Of a DNA stretch of 64,000 nucleotides, positions 1 to 11,087 are shown piece after piece; within the stretch, counting starts at the first letter, position 1; each line of letters starts with the position of its first letter. A model generated the notes under the pieces. The model did no database searches. It was not told where the DNA came from and saw only the letters and a list, made by a program, of their open reading frames with translations. Source of the stretch: Coffea arabica. Its lineage: Eukaryota; Streptophyta; Magnoliopsida; Gentianales; Rubiaceae. Where the stretch lies: assembly GCF_036785885.1 (NCBI RefSeq), contig NC_092317.1:3350501-3414500 (forward strand), in the 5' to 3' direction. The position numbers and the translations under genes were made by a program.

Positions 1-92
1 ATTGGGATCCCCAAACTTTGGTGGCCTCGACCAGAATGTACCAAAGGATTTTGTTTCTATTACCTTTTTCCTTTTTTTTTTTTTCTGATTAG

Positions 93-148
93 TGGGTAGA
101 AATGGGATTGTGGATGAAGAGAGCTCGGAGGTGGAGAATATGTACTGA
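93..148 (+). CDS. possible last exon of a gene to the left (partial, doubtful)
   Basis: A T-rich tract ending in ...CTGATTAG at about 60-92 looks like a splice acceptor. The following bases read through an acidic peptide ending DEESSEVENMY and then TGA at 146-148. No donor with a sensible intron length is visible between position 1 and the acceptor, so the rest of the gene would lie outside the window. The peptide is too short to assign to a family. It could equally be chance. Confidence 0.18.
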
Positions 149-1246
149 GAGTGGAGGGGCCTATGCACAATTTAATTATCAGGTGATCATGCTTGACAGT
201 ACACTAGGGCCAGGCGTGCACATAAACAGTAGTGATTTCTTGAGTTTACTTCGTGGGTCCTTCAATCATAAGGCAAGTAACCGGGCAACCAAAACCCTTT
301 TTGAGGAAAGACTCAAAAAAGTTATCCTCCCACTCTACTCTACTCGCTCGTACGTGTTTAGATTCATAGGCTACTTTTTGTTGAAATTTAATCTGCGGGT
401 AGGCCACTCTTTGTTGAAAAACTTGAAATAATTGCATGCCAACTTGGAAATACTAATTAATAAGTTTTGTTTATCTTCGATTAATTGATTGGGGTTGCCG
501 GCAGCACGAGCAAATTTACCACGTTCAGTACTGCGGAGTACTAATATTTTTACTTTTCCTTTCAAATTCGCCGTGTTAACTCTTCTCTAGGTAATTTTTG
601 AAGCACAGGATGTTTACGCAAAATTGATTGGACAATGATTCTTTGACTCTATCCTATCCTATTCCTATCCAGTCGATGATTATAACTTGAGATTGCAGTG
701 CATGAAAAATACGACGTCTTGGAATGCCGCAAAATTGACGTTTACTTTGGGAAATTCCCAGTCGAGCATGCCAAAACTAATAGCAGTACAGGGAAACTGG
801 CAGCCCACATGTATTCTATTCATATGGGACGCCATGCATGTTTCGGCAGCAGAGACTACGACAAAGTCACCTTTGAACATTTTCGCAGACATACCACTTT
901 GTTGTCCTGACACGAAAATCACACAGCAGAGTGCTATCTATGTTGCAATAACGTGACAAATTTGCTGAACTTTGCCTCATGAATAGCCCGTGAGTTAATG
1001 ATGAATAGAAATAACTCATTCTCTTGTGCTTTGTAAGCTAGGATAAGGATGGAGATATTCATGTTGTCCCACTTTTTTCGCATTTCTGACAAACACCCAC
1101 AACCGGAATTATGAAAGAAAGAAAAAAAAAACACACACACAAGATCACCAGGTGGGTGTAAATTTTGCCTCATCAAGCCTTGGAAATTCATGGCGATGTT
1201 GGCTGTCTATGAGCTTAAGCATGGTTTGTCGAGATACAATGATCAT

Positions 1247-1375
1247 GTTTGGATTGGTTTTTTTAAAAAAAATTTTGTTAGAAAAAATATACTGTAACAA
1301 TTTGCTGTATGTGAAATAAAAAAGTGAATGAAAAATGTGTTCACCAAAATTTTTCTTTAGAAATTACAATCCAAT
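1247..1375. mobile_element. small MITE-like element, GTTTGGATTG family
   Basis: The left end reads GTTTGGATTG and the right end CAATCCAA, an inverted pair enclosing an AT-rich core that includes an 'actgtaacaatttgctgtatgtg' type segment (described, not exact). The same core and ends recur near 43071-43199 and 56831-56976. No clean target-site duplication could be read, so the boundaries are approximate. Confidence 0.45.
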
Positions 1376-2410
1376 GAACATGTTCGGTTTTTCTCTAATG
1401 AAACTCAGACTTCCACCATAACAAATTAAACACACTGCTATTATTAATCTGTAAACTAGAATAAAGAGCACTAAATTCAGTGACCACAAAGGGATTATAC
1501 TATTGCTAATTATGGAAATGGGAATGTGAGATCAACAATACTTTGATGATCAAATCAAATCCAATTTAGATTTGCGATATGATACAGCAGATCTCATGGA
1601 CAATGATACATGGGGCTTCTTTAATTTATGGTTGTTGCTTGTTAGTCGACTCCACTCCATAGCGGCGTCTGCCTGCTTGTATTAGTACTTTATATGTGAG
1701 CATCATTTTCCATTTTTGCTAATATCCTCCGGCAATTGCTTTCCTTCTACTTTGATTAATGCGATGATATACGTTCTGAATTTGCAAAAAAAAAAAAAAC
1801 ATTATACAACTGCATAAATTTTCTATTTACGATGATAACATTTTTAAATTATCTCAAACTTTATATAGAAAGTCATACTCCCTACTCTTACTGTGTAGCA
1901 TGATAATGTGGAGTAGTATTTTGTAGTTTGTGTGCTTTTCGGGCTAATTACGTACTTTCTTGTAGTCTCTGAGTTCATTATGCAATTGCGAGCAGGGGTG
2001 GAATTCGATCCCGGGTTGCCGTACCCCAACTGGGGTTTCGTGGGCAAGCATTTATTGCGTATGATGCACGTACATACATACTTGGGTAGTCCCTCAGGCA
2101 TCGACATTCAACTTGGCTGAAGTAATTTCCTTCACGCAATCAGGAGCAACGATTTAAAAACTGACCCGAGATCTTGACCATTCACTGGGTGGGTCTATCG
2201 GCAAATCTTTGGAAAGGGATCATGTTTATTTTTATATGATGAGACGCTGCCACGCTGTCCGATTACGAGAGCCGGGACCATCAAACAAAATCCACATCGC
2301 CTGCTGCGACTGGATCCTCTGTCAATCCTAGAGCCGTAACTTGTGTTGTGACATCACGTTGATGCCCTTGCCCTTCCCATTTTCATTTTCTTAGTCCTAC
2401 TCGATGGGGA

Positions 2411-2738
2411 AAATGTTTAATCACATTCTCATATTTGTTTGTTAATCGCAATGCCCTTGACTTTCTTTTTATTCACGTTCCTTTTTCTTTTCGTGTTAAT
2501 TACAACTTAAACAATAAGAAGTGATTGTAAGCGATCAGGCGTATTTGACGGTACATTATTTGAAATATTACGAGGTAAATATTTAATCACATTCTGCTGT
2601 TTGTTAATCGTAATGCCCTTGACTTTTTTTTATTCACGTTCCTTTTACTTTTCATTTTAATTACAACTTAAACAATAAGAAGTGCTTGTAAGTGATCAGG
2701 TGTGTTTGGACGATAGATTATTTGAAATATTATTCGAA
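2411..2738. repeat. 166-bp imperfect tandem duplication
   Basis: The unit starting AAATGTTTAATCACATTCT at 2411 recurs as AAATATTTAATCACATTCT at 2577, a period of 166 bases. Both copies continue through a shared AATGCCCTTGACTTT segment and a shared ACAATAAGAAGTG segment. The copies differ by scattered substitutions and small indels. The right part of each copy leads into ATTATTTGAAATATTA, which is also the left end of the MITE-like element that follows. Confidence 0.7.
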
Positions 2739-2873
2739 ATAATTGTTGTAACACTTTTTTGTAATATAATATATGTGAAAAAAATGAAAAGGCGATTTAG
2801 AAGATAGAAGAATGTATTAAAAAATATGTTTATAATACACGCAAATTGTAAATAAAACCTATCCAATCACACT
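2699..2873. mobile_element. small MITE-like element, GTGTTTGGA family
   Basis: The left end is GTGTGTTTGGACGATAGATT and the right end ACCTATCCAATCACAC, giving an imperfect terminal inverted repeat around an AT-rich core of about 150 bases. The same arrangement occurs at 60923-61107. No clear target-site duplication was read. It is non-coding. Confidence 0.45.
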
Positions 2874-3400
2874 CAATTTATTGACAAATGGGGAGAGTCC
2901 CGTTAACATTTTTCTATAGTAAAAAAAATGTTTTCTTTCATGACTAGATCGTATCCAATCCTAATTCCTAGATAATGCCCAACCTAAACTTGGATTTGGA
3001 TTTTGGGCAAAAAAGAAAAATGAAAGTTTGATGATATTCATGGTGACATTTGATGATATTCTATAGCCAGACTCCGAAGATTCAAAACCAAATGAAGGCC
3101 AAAGACAAATGTGGGTGTATATATGTGTGTGTGTCCACTTGCTTTGCCATGTTCTCCAATAATGAGGAGACAATGGTGTGGGTCTTGAACCATTTGTATG
3201 TCCATGATGGCATATTTTGTAGATGACAAAGTTCCACCTAAATCTCTACTGAGGTAGATTCTCGTATCTTTCATAAGTCAGCATTAAGAACTTCATCACT
3301 GTTTGTTGATAATCGATTATGTTCAAGTACGACTGTGCCTGCTCTCATTTTGTTACCACTCTTGAATCCCATTAAATCCAAAAACCAACTTTGAAGAGGA

Positions 3401-3431
<31 letters not shown>

Positions 3432-3439
3432 GTATATAT
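3401..3439. repeat. (AT)n microsatellite
   Basis: Alternating AT dinucleotides interrupted by ACA and TGT steps, about 600 bases upstream of the phosphoribosyltransferase start codon. Confidence 0.9.
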
Positions 3440-4018
3440 CTGCCTGGTCACACTACGTGTAAGTGACCAATGGACCTATACCTACTTTGGACTTGCGGCT
3501 TAGGATTACAAAACCGAAGCCGATAGGATATATAGACAGGTAAAAAATTAACGCAAAGTTGCTTAGGGCTAAGCGAAATTCTGATTAGTGTTAGTTAATA
3601 TCGACATTGCTGACTGGTAATGACTCGGGGTCTTAATCTAAAATGTGTTTTTGGGGATTAGATATAAGTAATCTAAAGGTGTTGTCTATCTAGTACAGCT
3701 GATAAGCACGAAACCTGGTAGGCTTGTACAGTTTAGTACTCCCTAGTCAAGGTTATCATCGAAGCATGTGATTAGGCACTGCCGGATAAAAGAGAAAAGT
3801 AAATTACTTAAAAAATTGAGTGTATAAATAATGACCCTTCTCAGCAGTTGGGATTGTCAGTGCTAGTTTGGCCAACAAAGACATTACTGCTGCTATTACT
3901 ACTTCAGCTTCTTCCATTTCCTTGCAACACTCCTTCCTCTTCCCTTTTCACTCGCTCACTTTTTAAGAGACAGATTGATTAGTTGACAAAGAGAAAAAAA
4001 GAAAAGGGATTCAATAAA

Positions 4019-6120
4019 ATGTTTGCAGAAGAGAATGGTTTGAGGGGTGACCCAAGGTTGCAGGGCATATCCGATGCCATTAGAGTAATCCCTCATTTTC
4101 CTAAGCCAGGTCCTTCTTATGTTCTTTCACGATTAGTACTATATTCTAACTTCTAAGACTAGAACAAGCATCGTTACTTACTGACTTATACCTGATTCTT
4201 TTGTTATATGTTCTTGATTCATAGAAACGCTTATCGTTCAGGGATGTTTCCCATGTTAAGTGTGGAATTATGCTTAATCTATTTGACTTGTGTCTGAGAT
4301 TGCAGGTATAATGTTTCAGGACATAACCACGCTGTTATTGGATCACAAGGCCTTCAAGGACACCATTGATATCTTTGTTGAGCGTTACAGAGAAATGGAC
4401 ATTTCTGTCGTTGCTGGTACTGTCTTTCTTGATATTATTCCTGTTTGAGACATTTGTATTTTACCACGTTTAGTGATAAGTTCTGAGACTATTCGCACTA
4501 AAAAGACGGTGGGATTTTCAGTTTAATGAACTGGTAAGTCACTGTTATTACAATGTAAGGAGTATATTTTAACTTATCATGTGAATTTATAAAGGAAAAG
4601 TATTGGACTCAATAATTGCTGGAGGAAAAAAGAGCTTGCTTTTGGATTAGGTGGACTGCTTTTTTAACTTCTGTTATTATTTGCATTGCCCACTATCCCT
4701 TACAAAATTTTATCTGGTTACTGTATAATATCATAGGAGTTGAAGCCAGAGGATTCATGTTTGGTCCTTCAATTGCATTGGCAATTGGTGCAAAATTTCT
4801 GCCCCTACGCAAACCAGGAAAGTTGCCAGGTACGTTTAGACGCTGCGTTCTTGACTTTCTCGGAGGAGTAACCATCAGTGTTCTAATGATTCATCATCTT
4901 CTTTTGAGAAGTCTGGGAATGTAGAAAGAAGGAAGGGGGGCTTTAGTGAGGATTCAGCAAAATCTTTTGGTGGTCTTCTGCCTTTCGTCCTTCGTAATTT
5001 CTTTCCTCCCATAAGTATTCTCTAACATAAATTGATCATTCTCAAGTGAACTTACAGGGAGCAAAAGTTCCAATTTTCACACACTGGCATGTATGGCTGG
5101 CAACATGCCATGCATTACTAATAGTAAATGACTGTGAATTGTTTAATGAGTTCCGAGGAAGGAATAGTTGGCCTACAAAATTTACTTTTTTGGGTTAACA
5201 CTCCATTTTTTTTTTTTTTTTTTTTTCGCCCCGCTGTTGAAACTTGGAATTTTCAGGGAGTGTTATCTCTGAAGCTTACGAGCTCGAATATGGCAGTGAT
5301 TGTTTAGAGATGCATGTTGGAGCAGTACAACCTGGAGAACGAGTTTTGGTAATCGATGATCTAGTGGCAACCGGTGGCACCCTGTCTGCAGCCATAAGGC
5401 TTTTAGGTAAGATCCTGGCTACACCTTTGTTGATGGTCCTTAGCGTTTCAGTGTGACTATATATTTTTTTCACTAGATCGAGTTGGGGCTGAGGTGGTTG
5501 AATGTTGCTGTGTTATCGGGGTGCCAGAGTTTAAGGTAATTGTGTGAATTTTCTCTAATTCAATTAGACTGCTTGCTAATCTTTATGGTTTTAACTAAAA
5601 AACTATAAATTAGGTGCACTTTGTTCTAATATAATATCCTTTGGAAGATTACTGCATCTACGATCAGACTTCAGATGGCATTTTCCCAGCATCGGCTATA
5701 CTTGGGATGCATTTGATGAAACTGAAGTCTGAATCTATTAAGTTATTGAATTGTTATAAGTACTAAAATCTGATACGTTGAAGTATATATCACAGTCTGT
5801 ACCTTTGATGGCACCGCGTCACGTATATTCCCTACCTCTAGATCGTGTCATAAAATGTCCGTTAGGAAATATCTCCATGGTTAATCATGTTTTATTGATG
5901 GATAACATTTGTTCAATTTGCTTTTACTTGTACAGTGGCACCATGTAATCTAAGGGTGTCCGATTTGAGAGCTGCATTGGCTTCAATTTGTTGTATTGAG
6001 CCCAATTATCATAATGAGTTCCTTTTTCGAGTGAAACTAATAGTTGAATCTTTTGTTTTGCAGGGTCGCTGCAGCCTCAACGGGAAGCCATTGTATATCC
6101 TCGTAGAACCTCGACAATAA
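4019..6120 (+). CDS. APT: adenine phosphoribosyltransferase, six exons
   Basis: Purine-salvage enzyme that joins adenine and PRPP to give AMP; plant paralogues also act on cytokinin bases. Exons: 4019-4109, 4306-4416, 4737-4829, 5257-5406, 5477-5535 and 6064-6120. They splice in phase to 186 residues, normal for the family. Visible landmarks are [17 protein letters not shown] near the N-terminus, [20 protein letters not shown] in the middle, the loop RKPGKLPG, and the PRPP-binding signature [14 protein letters not shown] about two thirds along. The C-terminus ends in [12 protein letters not shown]. The start is the first ATG of a frame opening with [12 protein letters not shown] and matches the family's usual N-terminus. 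There is no obvious transit peptide, so the product is probably cytosolic. The split codon at most junctions is glycine, as expected. I cannot tell which plant APT paralogue (APT2-APT5 type) it is. Confidence 0.95.
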
Positions 6121-7182
6121 ATGATTAGCGGTTGGTACTTTCAAAGTGCTAATGTTTGTCCCCAATGGAATTGTCTCTGCTGGAATTAATATCTTACAAC
6201 ATTTAAGTTCGTTTATGGGCGGCTAATATAAAGGATTCTGTCATCGATTGCAATTCACACCACAGACTTGTATTTCTTTCGACGGGTGGTAACTTCTTCA
6301 TCAATGTTTGGGAACTGAATTTCATAAACAGTTCTCCCCAACCAATTTGCGAATTAATACACAAGAGCCTAGTGTGTCCATGCGGCTTGTGATATTAGCT
6401 ACTATCGCATTTCTAACCAGAGAATAAAAGTTGTCATCCGACCATTTACGACCCATTTTAACCTTAAACACTGCCATCCATGCCAGCCAGTAGTACATTT
6501 TTAGTAAAGGACTTAGTGTACGCCTCCCCAGTCCGCATCTTGCACCGCTCAAATTACATTTGGTTAGGACCCTTATCCCCTTCCTTTCGTTTGTTTTCCT
6601 TTCCATTCTAAGTTTATCTAAGACTAGAAAGAACCGAAATCGTAATTAGAAATTTCAAAATTACAATCGTAACTATTCTTATAAAGAGCGGTTCTGATCT
6701 CACCTTGTTCAAAGAATTGAAATTAACAATTCTAAAATGATGACTATATCTTCTGTGAGATGGTTGACATGGAGTTGGAGAGATTTGCTTTCGATTGGAG
6801 ATTAGGGTTTCTTATTTGTGAGCAAAGGTAGAATGCAGTCGCTTGTTTGGGCTTTAAGTGGGATTAGGTACCATATTTCCGGGCAATGCGCAGGTCAATC
6901 TCCACAATCCTAATCTCTCGGGTCCTTGTTTGGATTGCAATTTTCAGCAGAAAAATTTTCACGTTTTTCACAAATACATTTTTTAATCACCTTTTCTAAT
7001 TCCAACCAAGCGCAAGCTCAAACTCTAAGATCAACGATGGAATTGGTTAAATTTGAATCTCTACAACTCAGGTTTGGACCCAAGCCCAACTAATTATCAT
7101 GGCTAGGAGTCATTTTGCCCCCAACTGCATAGATTTTGTTTCTCTTTTTTGACTCCCTTGATCCCGTCGGGTCACCGGCTAC

Positions 7183-7238
7183 TATAGATTAGAGTAGAAT
7201 TAGAAGTAGGTATAGATTAGAGTAGAATTAGAAGTAGG
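7183..7238. repeat. 28-bp direct repeat, two copies
   Basis: The unit TATAGATTAGAGTAGAATTA plus eight further bases occurs twice head to tail, at 7183 and 7211, with no mismatch over the 28-base unit. It is a simple local duplication of no evident function. Confidence 0.85.
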
Positions 7239-8176
7239 TGTAGACGGTAACAATAAACAAAAAAAAAAAAAAAAAAACCCTTGTTTACACCTGCACCTAC
7301 CATTCTTCAACTTTAACCTCAACCTCGTCCTTCGCGGCTTCTTTGGTCTTAGCAAACTTGGATGTTCTTGCTTTTGTCCAAGTGACCCAAGGAATAAGCT
7401 ACTCCTATTATATAACTTCGAGTAGCGTGTATCCGTTTTTGGCATTAAATAGTTACGAAATTCAATTACATCACTCTGTGTTTGTATATTTTTGCAGCTT
7501 GATGACAATAATTGATATCACATACTATTAACGACCAAAATTCAATGGTGATACCAAGATGAGACTATAGGGTTTTATTGTGATTAAATCATACTATACA
7601 TAGGGCTACTCTTTGTCGAATAAAAATTAGAGTTGATTGGGCGTCAAAATCTATAGTAACTTCATACAACGAGCGATCTGTTTATTGTGCCTGCATTGCC
7701 CTTAAATGGCAATGAATGAGATATGATTCGAATTCGCAATTTTGTCATTGCGCCTTACAACCGATCATCCCAGCCATTCCCGTGTCGGGGACAAACAGGC
7801 CATTGACGTGGTTGCGTCTCGCATTCTAGTGTGATATTTTTGACTTTATCTATAAAAAATTGAAAATGAATATAAACATGAGAAATTCATAAAATGAAAG
7901 TGATAGGACATCATTTCATTTGTGTTTATCATATCAGTCATCATTTAGAGTAGGATTTTCTTATATATGTAGAGTAGGGTTTTCTTATATATTTTTGGAT
8001 AATAACCTAATAGGTTGATATCAAACTCTTCCTTGGCTTAGCGGAATTTTTTGGATAATAACCTAATTGGATCTATAGGAACCGATGAAGACTGAACTAC
8101 TATTTGATCAAATGAATCCATTATACATCTATCTGAATTTTTTAGAGAAATCACATATTATAATAATTGATGTGAG

Positions 8177-8198
8177 GTCAAGGGTTTAAACCCTTGAC
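8177..8198. repeat. perfect 22-bp palindrome
   Basis: GTCAAGGGTTT followed directly by its reverse complement AAACCCTTGAC. The wider context (GAGGTCAAGGGTTTAAACC) resembles the B-box region of plant tRNA-derived SINEs, so it may be a SINE remnant rather than a regulatory site. Confidence 0.6.
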
Positions 8199-8716
8199 TT
8201 CCCACGCCACGAAGTCTTAAGGACTTATTGGTGGGCTGGTGGTTGATTTCATCTGATTACGGTAGGTTGAGGTTTAGCAAGTGCAGCCTTTGTGGCCTTC
8301 GTGGGTAATAAGGGCAAGCGGAATTGGGAAAGAAAGAATACCTTAATAGCAGGAGTGAATTCTAGGTTATGAATATTAAATGGGTGGCACTGACGTGGTC
8401 AGTTTTAGACTACTCGGTTTGTGGGTGGGCTGTAGACTGGGTCTACAGAAGTTTTTGCGGAAAAAGATAGTGTATGAATTCCCCCAATTGAGTCTGCATT
8501 TTAGTCTTGGTCAATTGTTTGGGCCTGGCTTTTATGATTCACCCGGAGCCCATCTTTTGAAATGGATGGGCTCAACGTAACCATCATCAGATCAAACCAG
8601 ACCATTTCTGATCCTTATCCCTTGAGCAGAACCATTCAACCGCTGTGAGTTTTTTAAAAAATTTTTTTCCACCAAGTCAACCTTCCTCAATAGCATCATT
8701 TGTTAGTAGTGGACTA

Positions 8717-9285
8717 GGCTCCGTTTGCAAATGAGTTTTTTAGATATTTATCTAAAATTTTATTATAATTCATTATAGAAATTGTAAGAAAAATTTTAAA
8801 GATGAAAAACTTTTTTCTCTTTCTTTTTCTTTTCTCTCTTCTTCTTCTCTCGCTCCCTCTCCCTACCCGCTGAAAGTTGCAACAACAACAACAAATTTTT
8901 TTTTTTTGCTTTTTCTTCTCTCCCTCTCCCTACCTCTCACCCTCCTCTCCTTCCCCCCTGTGCAATCTAGCCGGGAGAGGGAGAGCGGGAGAGAGGGGAG
9001 ATGGCTGGGAAGAGGAGAATGAGAGGGAGAAGAGAAAAAAAAAACTTACCTCTACCGGTGCCAAAAGAGGTGATTGGCGCCAGAGATAGTGGTGGGTTGA
9101 TACGGGGGAGAAAGAAAAAGAAATGAGGAAGGGAAATTTTATTTATTTATTTTTGTATATTTTGAGTATTTTAAAGTGTGTAGTTCAAAAATTTTGAGAT
9201 TTTTTTTTGAAATTATTGTAATTAAAGTTGCTAAAAAGCTAGTAGGAGACAAATTTGGCCAAAAACTCATTTACCAAACAGGCCC
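8717..9285. mobile_element. non-autonomous TIR element
   Basis: The left end GGCTCCGTTTGCAAATGAGT and the reverse complement of the right end, GGGCCTGTTTGGTAAATGAG, form a terminal inverted repeat of about 25 bases with a few mismatches. The interior is AT-rich flanks around a CT-rich then GA-rich core at about 8815-9130. No 8-bp target duplication was found. An 'open frame' inside it (8877-9089) is only low-complexity sequence. Confidence 0.55.
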
Positions 9286-10418
9286 TTGATTCTAACAAGT
9301 AATTTGTCCAAATTTCCTGGATAGCAGCGAATATAAGCGTGATTGCTAATGTCAGAAGGAAAAAATGACCATTCTTTTTTTTTTTTCACAAAAAAAAATT
9401 AGTGTATGTGAAAGGTCTCAAGTCTAAACTTCTCATTTAAACTCCCTCTTTCTATATCATCCAAACCATCATTTCCCCCAAAACTACACTCATTGAGATC
9501 AATCTTTTTTTTTTTTTCAAATACTGATAAAATGATACAAACAAGATAAGATTTCAAGTCAAATTCTGCAATATTTTCATATTTTCATCATTATGGTGCA
9601 TGTTGAGATTATCCTATTAAAATGTAAGCATGTCTTGTATTTTATTTATATTAAGAGGTAAGGTATCATATCCCTCTCCATCATGCACACTTTTACATGA
9701 TTTAAAGAAAACTAGTTTTTTTAAGCACCCTATTTATCTAGAACAGTCACTACAAAATTATGAGACCATCAATTACAAACTCAGCAAACTCATATTAGGT
9801 TGTTTTAATTGTGTGGAGAGACTTTACACTAGCTACTGCCGTCAAAATAAGGTTAACAACAAATGTAATGTTTGTTAATTTAATTTCAGCACCTAGGAAG
9901 AAAGTAGAGCTTTTAACGAGTAGAATCAAATTGAATACTTGATGTTTAGTCTCTGTTTGTATATTATTTGAATAGGGTTCGAGTTTGCCTTGAATATTAA
10001 CGAATTATAAATATTATTCGAATTCGATTCGTTTATTTGTATAAACATTTGAGTCCGAACTCAAATTCGGCTCATTAAACTATACGGGCGAATTTGAGTT
10101 TGAACTCGAGTTCGAATTTGATTTTGAAGATGATTTAATTATATTTTTAATAAACAAAACATTATATAGAATAAGTTTAATTTTATTTATTGATTTTAAA
10201 AAAATAAATAATGCTAATTTATGTGTAATTAATTTTTAGTAAAATATAATATAGGTGTGCAATATACTTCATACAAATTAGCAAGAGAATGTGTTAACAA
10301 AAGAGAGAGAAATAAATAAATAAATAAATAAATAAGCAAAAAAAAATCAAATTGGCAATGGAAAAAAAATAAAAAAGAGAAATTGACTCTATGGGGAGCA
10401 ACAACCAGCAAGATTACG

Positions 10419-10696
10419 GTCCTGTTTGATAACTCATTTCAACACTTAAATTTAATGGATTTAGATCTTAATATATTCATACCATTTGATAAGTAAAAAT
10501 TAAATATCTGAATTAATTAAGTGGTACTAAATTTTTTAGGCAAAACATACTTCCAAAATTAAGTAATAAGTTATTTAGTTATCATTAAATATGATATGTA
10601 CTCAAATATATTAAATTTAATATTTAATAATTTAATAATTTAATAATTTTAAATTTTAAATTTTAGATTTTAGACTTCAGTTTTATCAAATTGGCC
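10419..10696. mobile_element. MITE with 5-bp flanking repeat
   Basis: The left end GTCCTGTTTGATAACTCATT and the reverse complement of the right end, GGCCAATTTGATAAAACTG, are an imperfect inverted repeat. TTACG flanks both sides (10414-10418 and 10697-10701). The core is AT-rich with AATTTAATAATTTAATAA runs. It lies about 400 bases upstream of the CUE gene start. Confidence 0.5.
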
Positions 10697-11087
10697 TTAC
10701 GTTTACACAGAATAAGGAAACTTTTAAACTACGCTCGCCCATAGCACGTGAATCAACGCCAATTCGTTTACATTCTATCCTCGACCGCCTCAAATATAAA
10801 GTGGCAATTTCCCCAACTCACAAAAGTAGGAGGCAGTGTGACCGAAGGAACGTACAAAGCCTCCACTACAAGAAAAAGCTTTGAATCTCTTTTTATCTGT
10901 CTCTCACGTCAAAGGAGATTTGACAAAACCCTAATTTAACCCAAGTTCCAAAATTTGATTTTCACCGGCGAAAGGACCAAAAACAGATTGACAATTTTAA
11001 GGTGAAATTCTATTGAATTTCCTGCATAGGATTAGGATTTGGTCTGGATTATTTATTTTAGAGATAAAGAAGCAGACGGGTTGAACA

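Larger units (their letters stand above)
149..4018. other. intergenic, no gene recognised
   Basis: AT-rich sequence with only short, low-complexity open frames. It holds a small MITE-like element near 1247-1375, a 166-bp tandem duplication at 2411-2738, a second MITE-like element at about 2699-2873, and an (AT)n run at 3401-3439. The last few hundred bases must contain the promoter and 5' UTR of the phosphoribosyltransferase gene. I see no clear TATA box there. Confidence 0.6.
6121..11087. other. intergenic, repeat-bearing, no gene recognised
   Basis: About 5 kb without a convincing reading frame. The first few hundred bases are the presumed 3' UTR of the phosphoribosyltransferase gene. It contains a 28-bp direct repeat at 7183-7238, a perfect 22-bp palindrome at 8177-8198, a TIR element at 8717-9285 and a MITE at 10419-10696. 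A MITE fragment (GTTTGGATTGCAATTTTCAGC) lies near 6928. A CACGTG box at 10745-10750 lies about 340 bases upstream of the CUE gene start. Confidence 0.6.

Noticed and set aside
8877-9089. 70-residue open frame starting MQQQQQ
   Set aside because: Built from CAA, poly(T) and CT/GA-rich low-complexity sequence inside a TIR element; no homology-like features.
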